DNA from: Lachnospiraceae bacterium
GTDB lineage: Bacteria; Bacillota; Clostridia; Lachnospirales; Lachnospiraceae
Length of the DNA stretch: 44,103 bases
Direction of reading: 5' to 3'
Assembly: GCA_024405155.1 (NCBI GenBank)
Contig: JAKSPC010000015.1
Coordinates: 1-44,103 of the forward strand
Under the pieces are notes generated by a model. The model searched no databases, was not told the DNA's origin, and was given only the letters and a program-made list of their open reading frames with translations. The position numbers were made by a program, and so were the translations under genes. Of this stretch, positions 32,516-41,864 are shown in pieces; positions within the stretch are counted from its first letter, which is position 1; each line of letters starts with the position of its first letter.

Positions 32516-33622
32516 ATGAACAGCGAACTTAAGGAAGCACTTGAAATACTCGGTAAAGAGAGAAACATTTCCCAGGAGGCTCTTCTGGAAGCCATCGAAA
32601 GTTCTCTCCTCACTGCCTGCAAGAACCATTTCGGCAAAGCGGACAACTGTGAAGTGCACATCGACAGAGATACTTACGAATACAGCATCATCCAGAAAAA
32701 GACCGTGGTGGAACAGGTGACCGATCCCGTTCTGGAGATCAGCCTGGCAGATGCCATGATGATCGACAAATCGGCAGAGGTAGGCGACGAGATCGCATTC
32801 CCCATCGACTCCCAGAAGTTCGGCCGTATTGCTACGCAGAACGCCAAGGGCGTGATCGTACAGAAGATCCGTGAAGAGGAAAGAAATTCCCTGTATCGCG
32901 ATTTCTTCGATCACGAGCACAATATCATGACCGGTACGGTACAGCGTTTCCACGACAGAAACGTTACCATCAACCTGGGCAAGGCAGACGCCATCCTTAC
33001 GGAAGCCGAGCAGATCAAGGGAGAGGTCCTTCATCTGAATCAGCGCATCAAGGTATACCTTCTGGAAGTAAAGAACAACCCGAAGGGGCCCAGGATCAGC
33101 GTTTCCCGTACCCATCCCGATCTGGTAAAGAGACTTTTCGAACAGGAAGTTTCCGAGGTGAAGGACGGCACCGTGCAGATCATGGCCATTGCCCGTGAAG
33201 CAGGTTCCAGAACAAAGATGGCAGTGGTGTCCAACGATGAGAACGTGGATCCCGTTGGCGCTTGCGTCGGTGTGAACGGTACCCGTGTCAACACCGTGGT
33301 AGACGAGCTGGGCGGCGAGAAGATCGACATCATCAACTGGGATGAGAACCCCGCATTCCTCATTGAGAATGCGCTGAGCCCCTCCAAGGTCATCTGCGTG
33401 GTGGCAGACGAGGATTCCAAGGAAGCGACCGTTATCGTTCCCGATGACCAGCTTTCCCTCGCCATCGGCAAGGAAGGTCAGAATGCAAGGCTGGCCGCAA
33501 AGCTTACCGGTTACAAGATCGACATCAAGAGCGAGAGCCAGGCGGAGGAATCCGGACTCCTGGAAGAGCTTGGCATGATGGAGAGCGAGCAGGAAGCTTC
33601 CGAAGAGCAGACGGAGGAATGA
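32516..33622 (+). CDS. nusA: Transcription termination/antitermination factor NusA
   Basis: A 368-residue NusA that binds RNA polymerase and nascent RNA. The N-terminal RNAP-binding domain (1-125) is followed by an S1 domain (about 135-200, G-T-V-Q-R-F-H-D-R-N-V) and two KH domains (about 205-345), with V-G-V-N-G-T-R-V and L-A-I-G-K-E-G-Q-N-A-R-L-A-A as the KH loops. The acidic repeats of proteobacterial NusA are absent, as usual in Firmicutes. The ribosome site GAAGGAG lies within the end of rimP. The next gene starts 1 base after its stop. Confidence 0.96.
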   Translation: MNSELKEALEILGKERNISQEALLEAIESSLLTACKNHFGKADNCEVHIDRDTYEYSIIQKKTVVEQVTDPVLEISLADAMMIDKSAEVGDEIAFPIDSQKFGRIATQNAKGVIVQKIREEERNSLYRDFFDHEHNIMTGTVQRFHDRNVTINLGKADAILTEAEQIKGEVLHLNQRIKVYLLEVKNNPKGPRISVSRTHPDLVKRLFEQEVSEVKDGTVQIMAIAREAGSRTKMAVVSNDENVDPVGACVGVNGTRVNTVVDELGGEKIDIINWDENPAFLIENALSPSKVICVVADEDSKEATVIVPDDQLSLAIGKEGQNARLAAKLTGYKIDIKSESQAEESGLLEELGMMESEQEASEEQTEE

Positions 33623-33623
33623 T

Positions 33624-33944
33624 TTGGCAGACAGACTGAAAGGACTGCTGGGCATTTGTGCCAGAGCAGGAAAACTTGCCAGCGGTGAGTTTTCGTCGGA
33701 AAGATCCGTAAGATCCGGAAAAGCCAGACTATGCATCGTTTCCTCCGACGCGTCGGAGAATACCGTAAAGAAGTTCGAGGATATGTGCAGATCGAGAAAG
33801 GTCCCCTTCGTAAGAGCCGGATTCGGCATGAAGGAACTGGGACACGCCATCGGATGCTCCGACAGAACATCGGTGGTCATTGAGGACGAAGGTCTGGCAC
33901 AGGGTATGAATAAGCTTATCGAGGGAGGTACGGCCCATGGGTGA
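33624..33944 (+). CDS. ylxQ: YlxQ-like L7Ae/L30e-family RNA-binding protein
   Basis: A 106-residue protein of the L7Ae/L30e/S12e fold: K-G-L-L-G-I-C-A-R-A-G-K-L-A-S-G-E at the start, then a central V-S-S-D-A-S-E-N-T and E-L-G-H-A-I-G-C. It probably binds kink-turn RNA. It starts with TTG at 33624, supported by GGAGG 6 bases upstream and by the missing alternative ATG. It overlaps infB by 8 bases. In most Firmicutes ylxR lies between nusA and this gene; here only 1 base separates them, so ylxR is absent from the operon. Confidence 0.85.
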   Translation: MADRLKGLLGICARAGKLASGEFSSERSVRSGKARLCIVSSDASENTVKKFEDMCRSRKVPFVRAGFGMKELGHAIGCSDRTSVVIEDEGLAQGMNKLIEGGTAHG

Positions 33945-36786
33945 AGAGAAAGAAGTAAAAAAAGAAGTTACGAAGAAGAAACTGAACGTGGTGTTCAGAA
34001 GTCAGAATTCCCAGAGCAAAATGGAACTGCCCAAGTCGCTGAAAAGCGCTGCGTCTGCGGCAGGAAAGAAGGAATCGGGCAGCGTCAAAGTGGTGACCGG
34101 GGATAAAAAGACCCCCAGGCCTCTGCCTGCAGGCACCAAGCCGGTGAAGCCCGCCGTGTACGGAGAAACTGCGGAAGAAAAAGTGTCCGTGAACGACAAG
34201 AAAGCGGAATTCGAGGCCAAAGCTGCTGAACAGAAAGCTGCAGAGGCGGAAGCCAGAGCCAAGGCGCGTACGGAAGGTGCCGTGGTCGCCGGCGGTGCCG
34301 TGATCATCAAGAAAGCCAAAAAAGCGGAGGAAGCACCTGCTCCCGAAGTGAAGCCGGAGGAAGCGGCGGAAGTAAAGGCAGACCCCGCTCCGGAAATCGC
34401 AGAGAAAGCGGCAAAGCAGGCTGAGGAGAAGCCCGCAAAGAAGAAGCCCGAAAAGGAAGCTCCCGTAACGGAGAAGAAAGCGGAAGCGCCCGCACCGGAA
34501 AAGGAAGCAAAGAAGCCTGTACCGGTAAAGGTGGATGTACCTGCCACGCCTCACGTAAAGATCATCAAATCCTACGCGGGGTATGATGCCAATGCCATCA
34601 TCCGTGAGGCAACGCAGTCCCAGAAGAAAGCGGAGGCTGCAAACCGTCAGAAGGCAGGCGATGCAAAAGACGGAAAAGGCGGAAGAACGTTTATCGCCAG
34701 AAATCCCAGAGCAGGAGAAGATGGCGGCCGTTCCGGACAGAGACCTGCCGGCGGACGTCCTCAGGGAGGCCGTCCCGGAACGGGCAGCGGTCCCCAGGGA
34801 CAGAGATCCTTTGGCGGCGGTGCTCCCCAGCCCGGTGCTTTTGAAGGCCATGCCGGAAAGGGCGGCGCCGGAAAGGGCAGAAACGCTTACGCCAACAAGG
34901 ATAAGGACCGTAAGGACAAATACAGAGACGATCCGCAGCAGACCGCAAAGAAGACCGGAAAGGGTGCTTTCATCAAACCGGAGATCAAGCAGGAGAAGCC
35001 GGAAGATGACATCAAGGTGATCGTGATCCCGGAGAACCTTACCATCAAGGATCTTGCCGACAAGCTGAAGGTACAGCCTTCCGTGATCGTAAAGAAACTT
35101 TTCCTGGAAGGAAAGATGGTAACGCCCAACACGGACATTTCCTACGAGGAAGCGGAAGAGATCGCCATGGAATATGACATCCTCTGTGAAAAGGAAGTGC
35201 CCGAGGACGTGATCGCGGAACTTCTTGCCGAAGGCGAAGAGGACGAGTCCAAAATGGTGAAGAGGCCTCCCGTGGTCTGCGTGATGGGTCACGTTGACCA
35301 TGGTAAGACATCTCTTCTGGACGCCATCAGAAAGACCAACGTTACCTCTCACGAGGCAGGAGGCATCACCCAGGCCATCGGTGCCTCCGTGGTGAAGATC
35401 GGCGGAAAGAACATTACGTTCCTGGATACGCCCGGCCATGAGGCATTTACGGCCATGCGCTTAAGAGGCGCCCAGGCGACGGATATCGCCGTACTGGTGG
35501 TCGCAGCCGACGACGGCGTGAAGCCTCAGACGGTGGAAGCCATCAATCATGCCAAGAGCGCCGGCGTGGAAGTCGTTGTTGCCATCAACAAGATCGACAA
35601 GCCGGATGCCAACGTGGACAGAGTAAAGAAGGAACTGACCAATTACGAGCTGGTAGCCGAGGAATGGGGCGGTTCCACGCCCATGGTGCCCGTATCCGCA
35701 AAGACCGGAGAAGGCATTGAGGATCTTCTGGAGATGATTCTTCTGGAGGCGGACGTTCTGGAACTGAAGGCAGATCCGGACCGTGAGGCAAGAGGCATCG
35801 TCATCGAGGCCGAACTGGACAAGGGCAGAGGTCCCGTTGCCACCGTACTGGTACAGAAAGGTACCCTGAAGGTGGGCGACAACGTGGCTGCCGGCGCCTG
35901 CTACGGCAAAGTAAGAGCGATGCTGGACGACAAGGGCCAGAGAGTAAAGAAGGCCGGTCCCTCCACTCCCGTGGAGATCCTGGGCCTTAACGACGTTCCC
36001 AATGCGGGCGAAGTCTTCATGGGCTGCGCCGACGAGAAGGAGGCAAGAAACATTGCCGATACCTTCATCGCGGAAAACAAGAAGGCAAAGCTTGCGGAGA
36101 CCAAGCAGAAGATGAACCTGGACGATCTGTTCGACGAGATCCAGGCAGGCAATCTGAAGGAACTTCCCATCATCATCAAGGCCGACGTGCAGGGCTCCGT
36201 GGAAGCCGTGAAGCAGAGCCTCGGAAAGATGGGCAACGAGGAAGTGGTGGTCAAGGTCATCCATTCCGGCGTTGGCAACATCAACGAGTCCGATGTATCC
36301 CTTGCTTCCGCGGCCAATGCCATCATCATCGGTTTCAACGTGAAGCCGGATGCCGTGGCAAAGTCCACTGCGGAACATGAGAAAGTGGATATCCGCCTGT
36401 ACAAGGTCATTTATCAGGCCATCGACGATCTGGAGGCAGCCCTTACCGGCATGCTGGCACCCACTTACGAAGAGAAGATCACCGGTCACGCCATCGTCCG
36501 TCAGCTGTTCAAGGCTTCCGGCGTAGGCACCATTGCCGGCTGCTTCATAACGGACGGCGTTGTGGAACGCGGCTCCAAGGCACGCATCACCCGCGGCGAC
36601 AAGCAGATCTTTGACGGCGATATCGCGTCCTTAAAGAGATTCAAGGACGAGGTGAAGGAAGTGAAGACCGGTTTCGAATGCGGTATGGTATTCGAAGGAT
36701 TCAGCAATCTTCAGGAAGATGACCAGGTAGAGATCTACAAGATGGTGGAAGTACCCAGAACACCCAAAAAGGAAGCAAACAGCTGA
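33937..36786 (+). CDS. infB: Translation initiation factor IF-2
   Basis: A 949-residue IF-2, the GTPase that places initiator tRNA on the ribosome. Residues 1-365 are a long low-complexity extension, first Lys/Ala/Glu/Pro-rich then Gly/Arg-rich. The IF2N-type helical domain follows, then the G domain from about 445 with [14 protein letters not shown] and N-K-I-D. Domains II-IV fill the rest, ending in the initiator-tRNA-binding C2 barrel (E-C-G-M-V-F-E). GAGGGAGG precedes the ATG. It overlaps ylxQ by 8 bases and rbfA by one (TGATG). Confidence 0.97.
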   Translation: MGEEKEVKKEVTKKKLNVVFRSQNSQSKMELPKSLKSAASAAGKKESGSVKVVTGDKKTPRPLPAGTKPVKPAVYGETAEEKVSVNDKKAEFEAKAAEQKAAEAEARAKARTEGAVVAGGAVIIKKAKKAEEAPAPEVKPEEAAEVKADPAPEIAEKAAKQAEEKPAKKKPEKEAPVTEKKAEAPAPEKEAKKPVPVKVDVPATPHVKIIKSYAGYDANAIIREATQSQKKAEAANRQKAGDAKDGKGGRTFIARNPRAGEDGGRSGQRPAGGRPQGGRPGTGSGPQGQRSFGGGAPQPGAFEGHAGKGGAGKGRNAYANKDKDRKDKYRDDPQQTAKKTGKGAFIKPEIKQEKPEDDIKVIVIPENLTIKDLADKLKVQPSVIVKKLFLEGKMVTPNTDISYEEAEEIAMEYDILCEKEVPEDVIAELLAEGEEDESKMVKRPPVVCVMGHVDHGKTSLLDAIRKTNVTSHEAGGITQAIGASVVKIGGKNITFLDTPGHEAFTAMRLRGAQATDIAVLVVAADDGVKPQTVEAINHAKSAGVEVVVAINKIDKPDANVDRVKKELTNYELVAEEWGGSTPMVPVSAKTGEGIEDLLEMILLEADVLELKADPDREARGIVIEAELDKGRGPVATVLVQKGTLKVGDNVAAGACYGKVRAMLDDKGQRVKKAGPSTPVEILGLNDVPNAGEVFMGCADEKEARNIADTFIAENKKAKLAETKQKMNLDDLFDEIQAGNLKELPIIIKADVQGSVEAVKQSLGKMGNEEVVVKVIHSGVGNINESDVSLASAANAIIIGFNVKPDAVAKSTAEHEKVDIRLYKVIYQAIDDLEAALTGMLAPTYEEKITGHAIVRQLFKASGVGTIAGCFITDGVVERGSKARITRGDKQIFDGDIASLKRFKDEVKEVKTGFECGMVFEGFSNLQEDDQVEIYKMVEVPRTPKKEANS

Positions 36787-37181
36787 TGAAAAAAGGCTCT
36801 ATTAAAAACAACAGGATCAACGGCGAGGTATTAAAGGCCATGACGGAGATCATCGGTTCCGAGGTGAAGGATCCCAATGTGGATCCTTTCGTCTCCGTGA
36901 CCAGAGTGGAAGTGACGCCGGATCTGCAGTTCTGCAAATGCTACGTTTCCACGCTGGGGAGCGCGGAGGAGCTGGAAAAGACCGTGGAGGGACTTACCCG
37001 CGCCAGAGGTTTTATCCGTACGGAACTGGCGCACAGGGTGAACCTCAGAAAAACACCTGAGATCACTTTCATTCCCGACAGATCCATGGAGTATGCCATT
37101 GAGATGTCGAAGAAGATCGATGAACTCTTGAAGCAGGCACGCAGCACTTCGGAAGGAAGCACGGATGAACAGAACGCTTGA
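36786..37181 (+). CDS. rbfA: Ribosome-binding factor A
   Basis: A 131-residue RbfA, a KH-like protein for 16S 5'-end maturation and cold adaptation. The motifs R-I-N-G-E-V-L-K, V-S-V-T-R-V-E-V-T-P-D-L and L-R-K-T-P-E-I-T-F are present. Its ATG shares a base with the infB stop, and its end overlaps nrnA by 17 bases, so translation of the whole run is coupled. Confidence 0.95.
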   Translation: MKKGSIKNNRINGEVLKAMTEIIGSEVKDPNVDPFVSVTRVEVTPDLQFCKCYVSTLGSAEELEKTVEGLTRARGFIRTELAHRVNLRKTPEITFIPDRSMEYAIEMSKKIDELLKQARSTSEGSTDEQNA

Positions 37182-38127
37182 TCACATGATCGAAAGAGCG
37201 CAGACCATCTGCGTTCTGGGACATATCAATCCGGACGGGGACTGTGTGGGGTCCACGCTGGCACTGTATAATTACATTCACAGAACAGATCCCGCCAAAA
37301 AGGTCACCGTATACCTGGAGGAACCTTCTTCCAAGTTCGCATTCCTTCCCGGCTTCGAGAAGATCGTTTCCGGGAATGAAGTGAAAAAAAGTTACGATCT
37401 GTGCATCGTGGCGGACTGTGCGGATACGGCACGGATCGGCAGGTTCGTGAACTATCTGGAAGCCGCGAAGGAATCGTTCCTTATCGATCATCATTTCACA
37501 AACAAGGGTTTCTGTGATGCCAGGGTGATCGATCCGGAATCCTCCTCCACCTGCGAACTTCTGTACGGTCTTCTGAAAAAGGATCGGATCGATGCCGATA
37601 TTGCCCGTTGTCTTTACACGGGCATCATTCACGATACCGGCGTCTTCAAGCACAGCTGCACCTCCCCGAAGACCATGCGGGTGGCGGCAAAGTGCATGAA
37701 GTTCGGTTTCGATTTCGGAAAGATCATCGACGACTCCTTCTATTCCATGAATATCGCGCAGAAGAAGCTGATGGGAGTCATGTTCCAGGATCTGAAACTT
37801 GCCTGCGAAGGAAAGTTCGTTTACGGGAAACTGAACATCAGGACCATGAAGGAATACGGCGTTACCTCAGGAAAGGATACGGACGGCTTCATCGACAACA
37901 TCCGTACCACCGACGGTACTGTTGCCGCGGGATTCTTCTATGAGCTTCCCGACGGTACCTATCGGGGAAGCCTGCGTTCCTCTACCGATCAGGTGAACGT
38001 GGCGGAGATCGCCCAGACCTTCGGCGGCGGCGGCCACAAGCGGGCAGCCGGGTTTTTCCTGGGAAAAGACATTGAAAAAGAGATCGATAAAGTGATCGGC
38101 ATGGTAGAAGAGCAGCTTACAAAATGA
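37165..38127 (+). CDS. nrnA: DHH phosphoesterase, NrnA type (nanoRNase/pAp phosphatase)
   Basis: A 320-residue DHH/DHHA1 phosphoesterase expected to degrade oligoribonucleotides of 2-5 nt and 3'-phosphoadenosine 5'-phosphate. Mn-binding motifs are H-I-N-P-D-G-D (20-26), C-A-D near 92, the L-I-D-H-H (about 108-112) and D-T-G (about 157). The DHHA1 domain ends with F-G-G-G-G-H-K-R-A-A-G. The start overlaps rbfA by 17 bases, and the stop overlaps truB-ribF as ATGA. Position between rbfA and truB is common in Firmicutes. Confidence 0.92.
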   Translation: MNRTLDHMIERAQTICVLGHINPDGDCVGSTLALYNYIHRTDPAKKVTVYLEEPSSKFAFLPGFEKIVSGNEVKKSYDLCIVADCADTARIGRFVNYLEAAKESFLIDHHFTNKGFCDARVIDPESSSTCELLYGLLKKDRIDADIARCLYTGIIHDTGVFKHSCTSPKTMRVAAKCMKFGFDFGKIIDDSFYSMNIAQKKLMGVMFQDLKLACEGKFVYGKLNIRTMKEYGVTSGKDTDGFIDNIRTTDGTVAAGFFYELPDGTYRGSLRSSTDQVNVAEIAQTFGGGGHKRAAGFFLGKDIEKEIDKVIGMVEEQLTK

Positions 38128-39740
38128 ATCACTATACAGGATTTCTGAACGTTTATAAAGAAAGAGGCATGTCCTCCATGGCAGTATGCGCCCGGATAAG
38201 GCGCATTCTTGATGTGGCCAAAGCAGGACATGCGGGCACGCTGGATCCCATGGCGGAAGGCGTGCTTCCCGTGGCTTTGGGCAGGGCCTGCAAGAGCTGC
38301 GATGAGGCAGGCGGCGGCAGGAAGACGTACCGCGCCGGTATGCTTCTGGGCGTGACTACGGATACCCAGGACGTTACGGGCACGGAGCTTTCACGCTATG
38401 AAGGAGAACTTCCCTCCGAAGAGGAGATCAGGAATGTGCTGCTTTCTTTTGTGGGGGACTATGACCAGCTGACGCCTATGTATTCCGCCAGACAGGTGGA
38501 CGGGAAAAGGCTTTACGAGATCGCCAGGGAAGGAAAGGAAGTGGAACGCGCCGTAAAGACCGTGGAGATCATGGACCTTACGATAGAAAAGATCGACCTT
38601 CCCCACGTGGTATTCTCCGTGACCTGTTCCAGGGGAACTTATGTCAGGACGCTCTGCCACGATGCGGGAGAGAAGCTTGGATGCGGCGCCTGCATGGAAT
38701 CTCTGGTACGTACTTCGGTCGGGGATTTCCGGGTGGAAGAGGCTCTTGCCACAGAACAGGTAAAGACTCTTTTTGAAAACGGCGGCATCGACAGGGAGCT
38801 TCGCGTGATCACCCCCACGGCAGTGTCCATCGGAAAATTCGACGGCACTCACCTGGGACACAGGAAGCTTTTGAGAGAACTGAGAAAATCCGCGGAAAAA
38901 CATCACCTGCGCTCCCTGGTACTTATTCTGGATACCCCGGGGAAAAGTGTGGAAGACAGAGCTTTACGAAAGGAAAAGATCCTTTCCATGGGCATTGATT
39001 ACTGCATCGAGTATGAACTGGACGAGGAACTGATGCGGATGAGCGCGGAAGCGTTCCTCAGAGAGATCCTGATCGGAAAGCTTTCCATGAAGTTCATGGT
39101 GGCGGGAAAAGACATTGCTTTCGGAAAGGGCAGGGAAGGAAACGAGGAATTCCTCAGAAAACATGCCGCGGAATACGGATTCACCTTTAAGCTCATTGAT
39201 AAGCTGAAGGACGGAGAAGACGGTCCGGTGATCAGTTCCACCGTGGTACGGGATCTGATCCGGAATGGTGACGTGGAAAAGGCAGGGCAGCTCCTGGGCG
39301 CGCCCTGGTCCGTTACCGGCGTCGTGGAGCACGGAAAACACATCGGCACCGATGTGCTGGGAGTCCCCACGGTGAACATTTCCGTTCCCGATGACCGGGA
39401 ACTGCCGCCCTACGGTGTCTACGCCACGGAGACTATGGTGACCTGTGATGCGGAGAAACAGATAAGGAACGATATTACCGCGCCGAAGAACAAAGATGCG
39501 GCCGTGTACGGAAGCATTTCCAATCTGGGCGTGCGCCCCACGGCGGAAGACGGAAGGCCGGCCACGCTGGAGACCGCCCTGTTCGGGGATCCCGGAGATC
39601 TGTACGGGAAGACCGTTGAGATAAGATTCCTCAGATACCTGCGCCCGGAACGGAAATTCGGTTCTTTTGAAGAACTTAAGGAACAGATGACGAAGGTCGA
39701 TATCCCCGAAGCACAAAAGTACTTGCAAAGCCGTAAATAA
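38124..39740 (+). CDS. truB-ribF: Fused TruB pseudouridine synthase and RibF FAD synthetase
   Basis: One 538-residue frame encodes two enzymes that are normally separate neighbours. Residues 1-225 are TruB (tRNA psi55 synthase) with catalytic Asp41 in [13 protein letters not shown]; the C-terminal PUA-like tail of TruB is missing. Residues about 230-538 form a full-length RibF. The FMN adenylyltransferase half has [10 protein letters not shown] and S-S-T-V-V-R. The riboflavin kinase half has G-V-P-T-V-N-I and Y-G-V-Y. No stop or restart signal lies at the junction (about 38780-38830). The start overlaps nrnA as ATGA, and the rpsO promoter lies in its last codons. Confidence 0.9.
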   Translation: MNHYTGFLNVYKERGMSSMAVCARIRRILDVAKAGHAGTLDPMAEGVLPVALGRACKSCDEAGGGRKTYRAGMLLGVTTDTQDVTGTELSRYEGELPSEEEIRNVLLSFVGDYDQLTPMYSARQVDGKRLYEIAREGKEVERAVKTVEIMDLTIEKIDLPHVVFSVTCSRGTYVRTLCHDAGEKLGCGACMESLVRTSVGDFRVEEALATEQVKTLFENGGIDRELRVITPTAVSIGKFDGTHLGHRKLLRELRKSAEKHHLRSLVLILDTPGKSVEDRALRKEKILSMGIDYCIEYELDEELMRMSAEAFLREILIGKLSMKFMVAGKDIAFGKGREGNEEFLRKHAAEYGFTFKLIDKLKDGEDGPVISSTVVRDLIRNGDVEKAGQLLGAPWSVTGVVEHGKHIGTDVLGVPTVNISVPDDRELPPYGVYATETMVTCDAEKQIRNDITAPKNKDAAVYGSISNLGVRPTAEDGRPATLETALFGDPGDLYGKTVEIRFLRYLRPERKFGSFEELKEQMTKVDIPEAQKYLQSRK

Positions 39741-39751
39741 AGTAGTATTAT
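39723..39751 (+). promoter_or_regulatory. rpsO promoter in the 3' end of truB-ribF
   Basis: TTGCAA (39723-39728), a 17-base spacer and TATTAT (39746-39751), giving a leader of about 80 bases before rpsO. Confidence 0.6.
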
Positions 39752-39757
39752 GTCTGT

Positions 39758-39830
39758 TGCGCCGCTGCGCGGTCTTGCGCCTTTTCCTGACGGAGACCTG
39801 GCAGCCGGTAAGAATAAAAGTTGGAGGAAA
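39758..39830 (+). promoter_or_regulatory. Candidate S15 autoregulatory leader
   Basis: The rpsO leader contains nested GC pairing: GCG (39759-39761) with CGC (39778-39780), enclosing CCGC-TGC-GCGG (39762-39772). A GGAGACC...AGCCGGT segment follows before the TTGGAGG ribosome site. S15 commonly binds such leaders to repress its own translation; here this is inferred from position and structure only. Confidence 0.4.
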
Positions 39831-39837
39831 ACAAAAA

Positions 39838-40104
39838 ATGATCACTAAAGAGAAAAAAGCAGAGATCATGAAGAACTTTGGCCGCAAGGAAGGCGACACC
39901 GGTTCACCTGAGGTTCAGATCGCAGTTCTGACCGAGAGGATCAACGAGCTCACCCAGCACCTGAAGGCTAACCCCAAGGATCACCACTCCAGAAAAGGAC
40001 TTCTGATGATGGTTGGTCACCGCAGAGGACTTCTTGATTATCTTGCAAAGAAGGATCTGGAAGGATACAGAGAGCTCATTAAGAAGCTTGGTATTCGTAA
40101 GTAA
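39838..40104 (+). CDS. rpsO: 30S ribosomal protein S15
   Basis: An 88-residue S15, binding the central domain of 16S rRNA. The sequence is canonical: [23 protein letters not shown] and [15 protein letters not shown] lies before the ATG at 39838; an upstream in-frame ATG falls in the leader and is rejected. It ends the operon with its own promoter and terminator. Confidence 0.98.
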   Translation: MITKEKKAEIMKNFGRKEGDTGSPEVQIAVLTERINELTQHLKANPKDHHSRKGLLMMVGHRRGLLDYLAKKDLEGYRELIKKLGIRK

Positions 40105-40116
40105 TTACGAAATGCG

Positions 40117-40147
40117 CTGCCATACCATAAGGTATGGCAGTCTTTAT
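40117..40147 (+). terminator. Terminator after rpsO
   Basis: CTGCCATACC (40117-40126) and GGTATGGCAG (40131-40140) form a perfect 10-base-pair stem with a 4-base loop, followed by a short TCTTTAT tail. The U-tract is weak, so some read-through is likely. Confidence 0.75.
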
Positions 40148-40241
40148 GTAGTTTCCGTCAGGTCCGCCGGATCACGGCAATGCCGGAAAAGGGTGGAAGT
40201 CGTATTCCTTAACAGGGAGTACCCTGAAGAGAGGTAACAGA

Positions 40242-41435
40242 ATGAGAACAGTAGGAACCGTATCCAGAGGCGTAAGATGCCCCGTGCTGAAAGAGGGAGA
40301 CGATCTTGTAAAGATCGTGACCGATGCCATCGTGGAGATGGGAAAAGAGCAGAACATCACCTTCCATGAGAAAGACGTGGTGGCAGTAACGGAAGCCGTG
40401 GTAGCGCGTACCCAGGGCAACTATGCGACGGTAGATCAGATCGCCGCAGACGCAAAGGCAAAGTTCGGAACGAGCGAGATCGCTCTCACGTTCCCCATCA
40501 TGAGCCGCAACCGTATTGCCATCTGCCTGAAGGGCATTGCCAGAGCTTTCGACAAGGTATATCTTCTGATGAGCTATCCGTCGGATGAAGTGGGAAATCA
40601 TCTGTTTGATGAGGACCTGCTGGACGAAAAGGGCGTGAATCCCTATTCCGACGTGCTGGATGAGAAACAGTACCGTGAGCTTTTCGGATACGTGAAGCAT
40701 CCCTTTACCGGTGTGGATTACGTGGAATACTACAAAGAGCTGTTTAACGGCGAAAACTGCGAAGTGGAATTCATTTTTGCAAACGACTGCCGCGCGGCAC
40801 TGAAGAAGTGCAAAAACGTTCTCTGCTGCGATATTCATACCAGAGAGCGCTCCAAAAGAAGACTTCTGGCAGCCGGCGCCGAGAAAGTACTGACCCTGGC
40901 TGACATCTGCAACGCTCCCGTAAACGGCAGCGGTTTCAACCGTCAGTATGGTCTGTATGGTTCCAACAAGGCCACGGAAGAGAAAGTGAAGCTCTTCCCC
41001 GCGGATCCGGAAAAATTCGTTTCCGCACTTCACGATTCTCTGGAAAAGGCCACCGGCGTGGACATGAACTGCATGGTTTACGGCGACGGTGCTTTCAAGG
41101 ATCCCGTCGGAAAGATCTGGGAGCTGGCAGATCCGGTAGTAAGCCCTGCATACACCGAGCGTCTGAAAGGAACTCCCAATGAACTGAAGCTTAAGTACCT
41201 GGCCGATAACGATCTGAAAGACCTTACCGGTGAAGCGCTTACCAAAGCCATGAAGGAAAGGATCGCAGCCAAGGGTACCGAGAGCCTGAAGGGAAATATG
41301 GCGTCCCAGGGCACCACGCCCAGACAGCTTACCGATCTTCTGGGATCTCTCGCCGATCTTACCAGTGGCTCCGGAGACAAGGGCACGCCCATCGTGTTCA
41401 TCCAGGGGTATTTCGATACCTACGCAGAGCAGTAA
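40242..41435 (+). CDS. CofE-like F420-0:glutamate ligase family protein
   Basis: A 397-residue soluble protein that looks like the F420-0:gamma-glutamyl ligase (CofE) family, whose proven members add glutamate to coenzyme F420. Suggestive segments are V-A-V-T-E-A-V-V-A-R near residue 50 and Y-G-D-G-A-F-K-D-P-V-G-K-I-W-E near 285. No other F420 biosynthesis gene is present in the window, and clostridia of this type are not known F420 producers, so the true acceptor may be another cofactor or peptide. GAGAGGT lies 6 bases before the ATG. The assignment rests on general resemblance, and a search is needed to confirm it. Confidence 0.6.
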   Translation: MRTVGTVSRGVRCPVLKEGDDLVKIVTDAIVEMGKEQNITFHEKDVVAVTEAVVARTQGNYATVDQIAADAKAKFGTSEIALTFPIMSRNRIAICLKGIARAFDKVYLLMSYPSDEVGNHLFDEDLLDEKGVNPYSDVLDEKQYRELFGYVKHPFTGVDYVEYYKELFNGENCEVEFIFANDCRAALKKCKNVLCCDIHTRERSKRRLLAAGAEKVLTLADICNAPVNGSGFNRQYGLYGSNKATEEKVKLFPADPEKFVSALHDSLEKATGVDMNCMVYGDGAFKDPVGKIWELADPVVSPAYTERLKGTPNELKLKYLADNDLKDLTGEALTKAMKERIAAKGTESLKGNMASQGTTPRQLTDLLGSLADLTSGSGDKGTPIVFIQGYFDTYAEQ

Positions 41436-41447
41436 AGTCTAAAAAAT

Positions 41448-41626
41448 AGAAGCCTCCATACATATGCCCGTCAGCGCTGGTTGTTCCGTTTTTCAATTTT
41501 CTAAGCTTTCCTGCGTCCTTCGTAAACGCGCTGGAACCTTGTTTTCCAGCGCACTCCGAACTGGGAAAGCTTGAAAATTAGAAAAGCCTCCACAATGCGC
41601 ATACGTGCATATGTACGGAGGCTTCT
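41448..41626. repeat. Structured intergenic repeat, copy 2 (inverted)
   Basis: An outer inverted repeat AGAAGCCTCC-A-TACATATG (41448-41466) matches CATATGTA-C-GGAGGCTTCT (41608-41626). Inside, 41490-41511 (TTTTCAATTTTC, AAGCTTTCC) pairs with 41564-41585. The innermost stem GCGCTGGAA/TTCCAGCGC (41528-41536/41544-41552) is perfect. Read on the minus strand, the arms match copy 1 at 25780-25905. A T-rich tail follows the outer stem on both strands, so it may also terminate the convergent genes on either side. Confidence 0.65.
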
Positions 41627-41657
41627 TTTATTGATCTCTATCCACCCGCGATTCAAG

Positions 41658-41864
41658 TTATTCTTTGCGGGATATTTCCGCGAATTTGAGTATGGCGTAG
41701 AATACGCAGGGGACCACCATGAGGCAGAAGAGGAGTGCCAGGATGGTGCCCGGCGCTGCTTTTCTGATGACGGCGATGATGAGCCCGATGACTAAAAGCG
41801 CCATAAGAACAAGGGTGATGACGGCGAGCACTTTTTTTACCTTGGGGTTCAGCTGCTTTTTCAC
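41658..41864 (-). CDS. Small two-helix membrane protein coupled to the ABC-F gene
   Basis: A 68-residue protein with two hydrophobic helices (about 11-33 and 39-62) joined by a short basic loop, with a basic N-terminus. The GTG at 41864 is the likely start: it overlaps the ABC-F stop as GTGA and has GGAGG 7 bases upstream. Longer readings would run back into the ABC-F gene. The family is not recognised. Tight coupling suggests a role together with, or in the same stress response as, the ABC-F protein. Confidence 0.65.
   Translation of the reverse strand: MKKQLNPKVKKVLAVITLVLMALLVIGLIIAVIRKAAPGTILALLFCLMVVPCVFYAILKFAEISRKE

Noticed and set aside
32099-35439. Long minus-strand open frames opposite rimP-nusA-ylxQ and infB (593 and 507 codons)
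   Set aside because: They are antisense shadows of highly conserved genes; compositions such as Phe/Arg/Leu runs reflect the reverse complement of Lys/Glu/Ala codons.
38780-38830. Frameshift or lost stop explaining the truB-ribF fusion
   Set aside because: The frame runs cleanly through with RibF full length and TruB ending at a natural domain edge; raw reads would still be needed to exclude an error.
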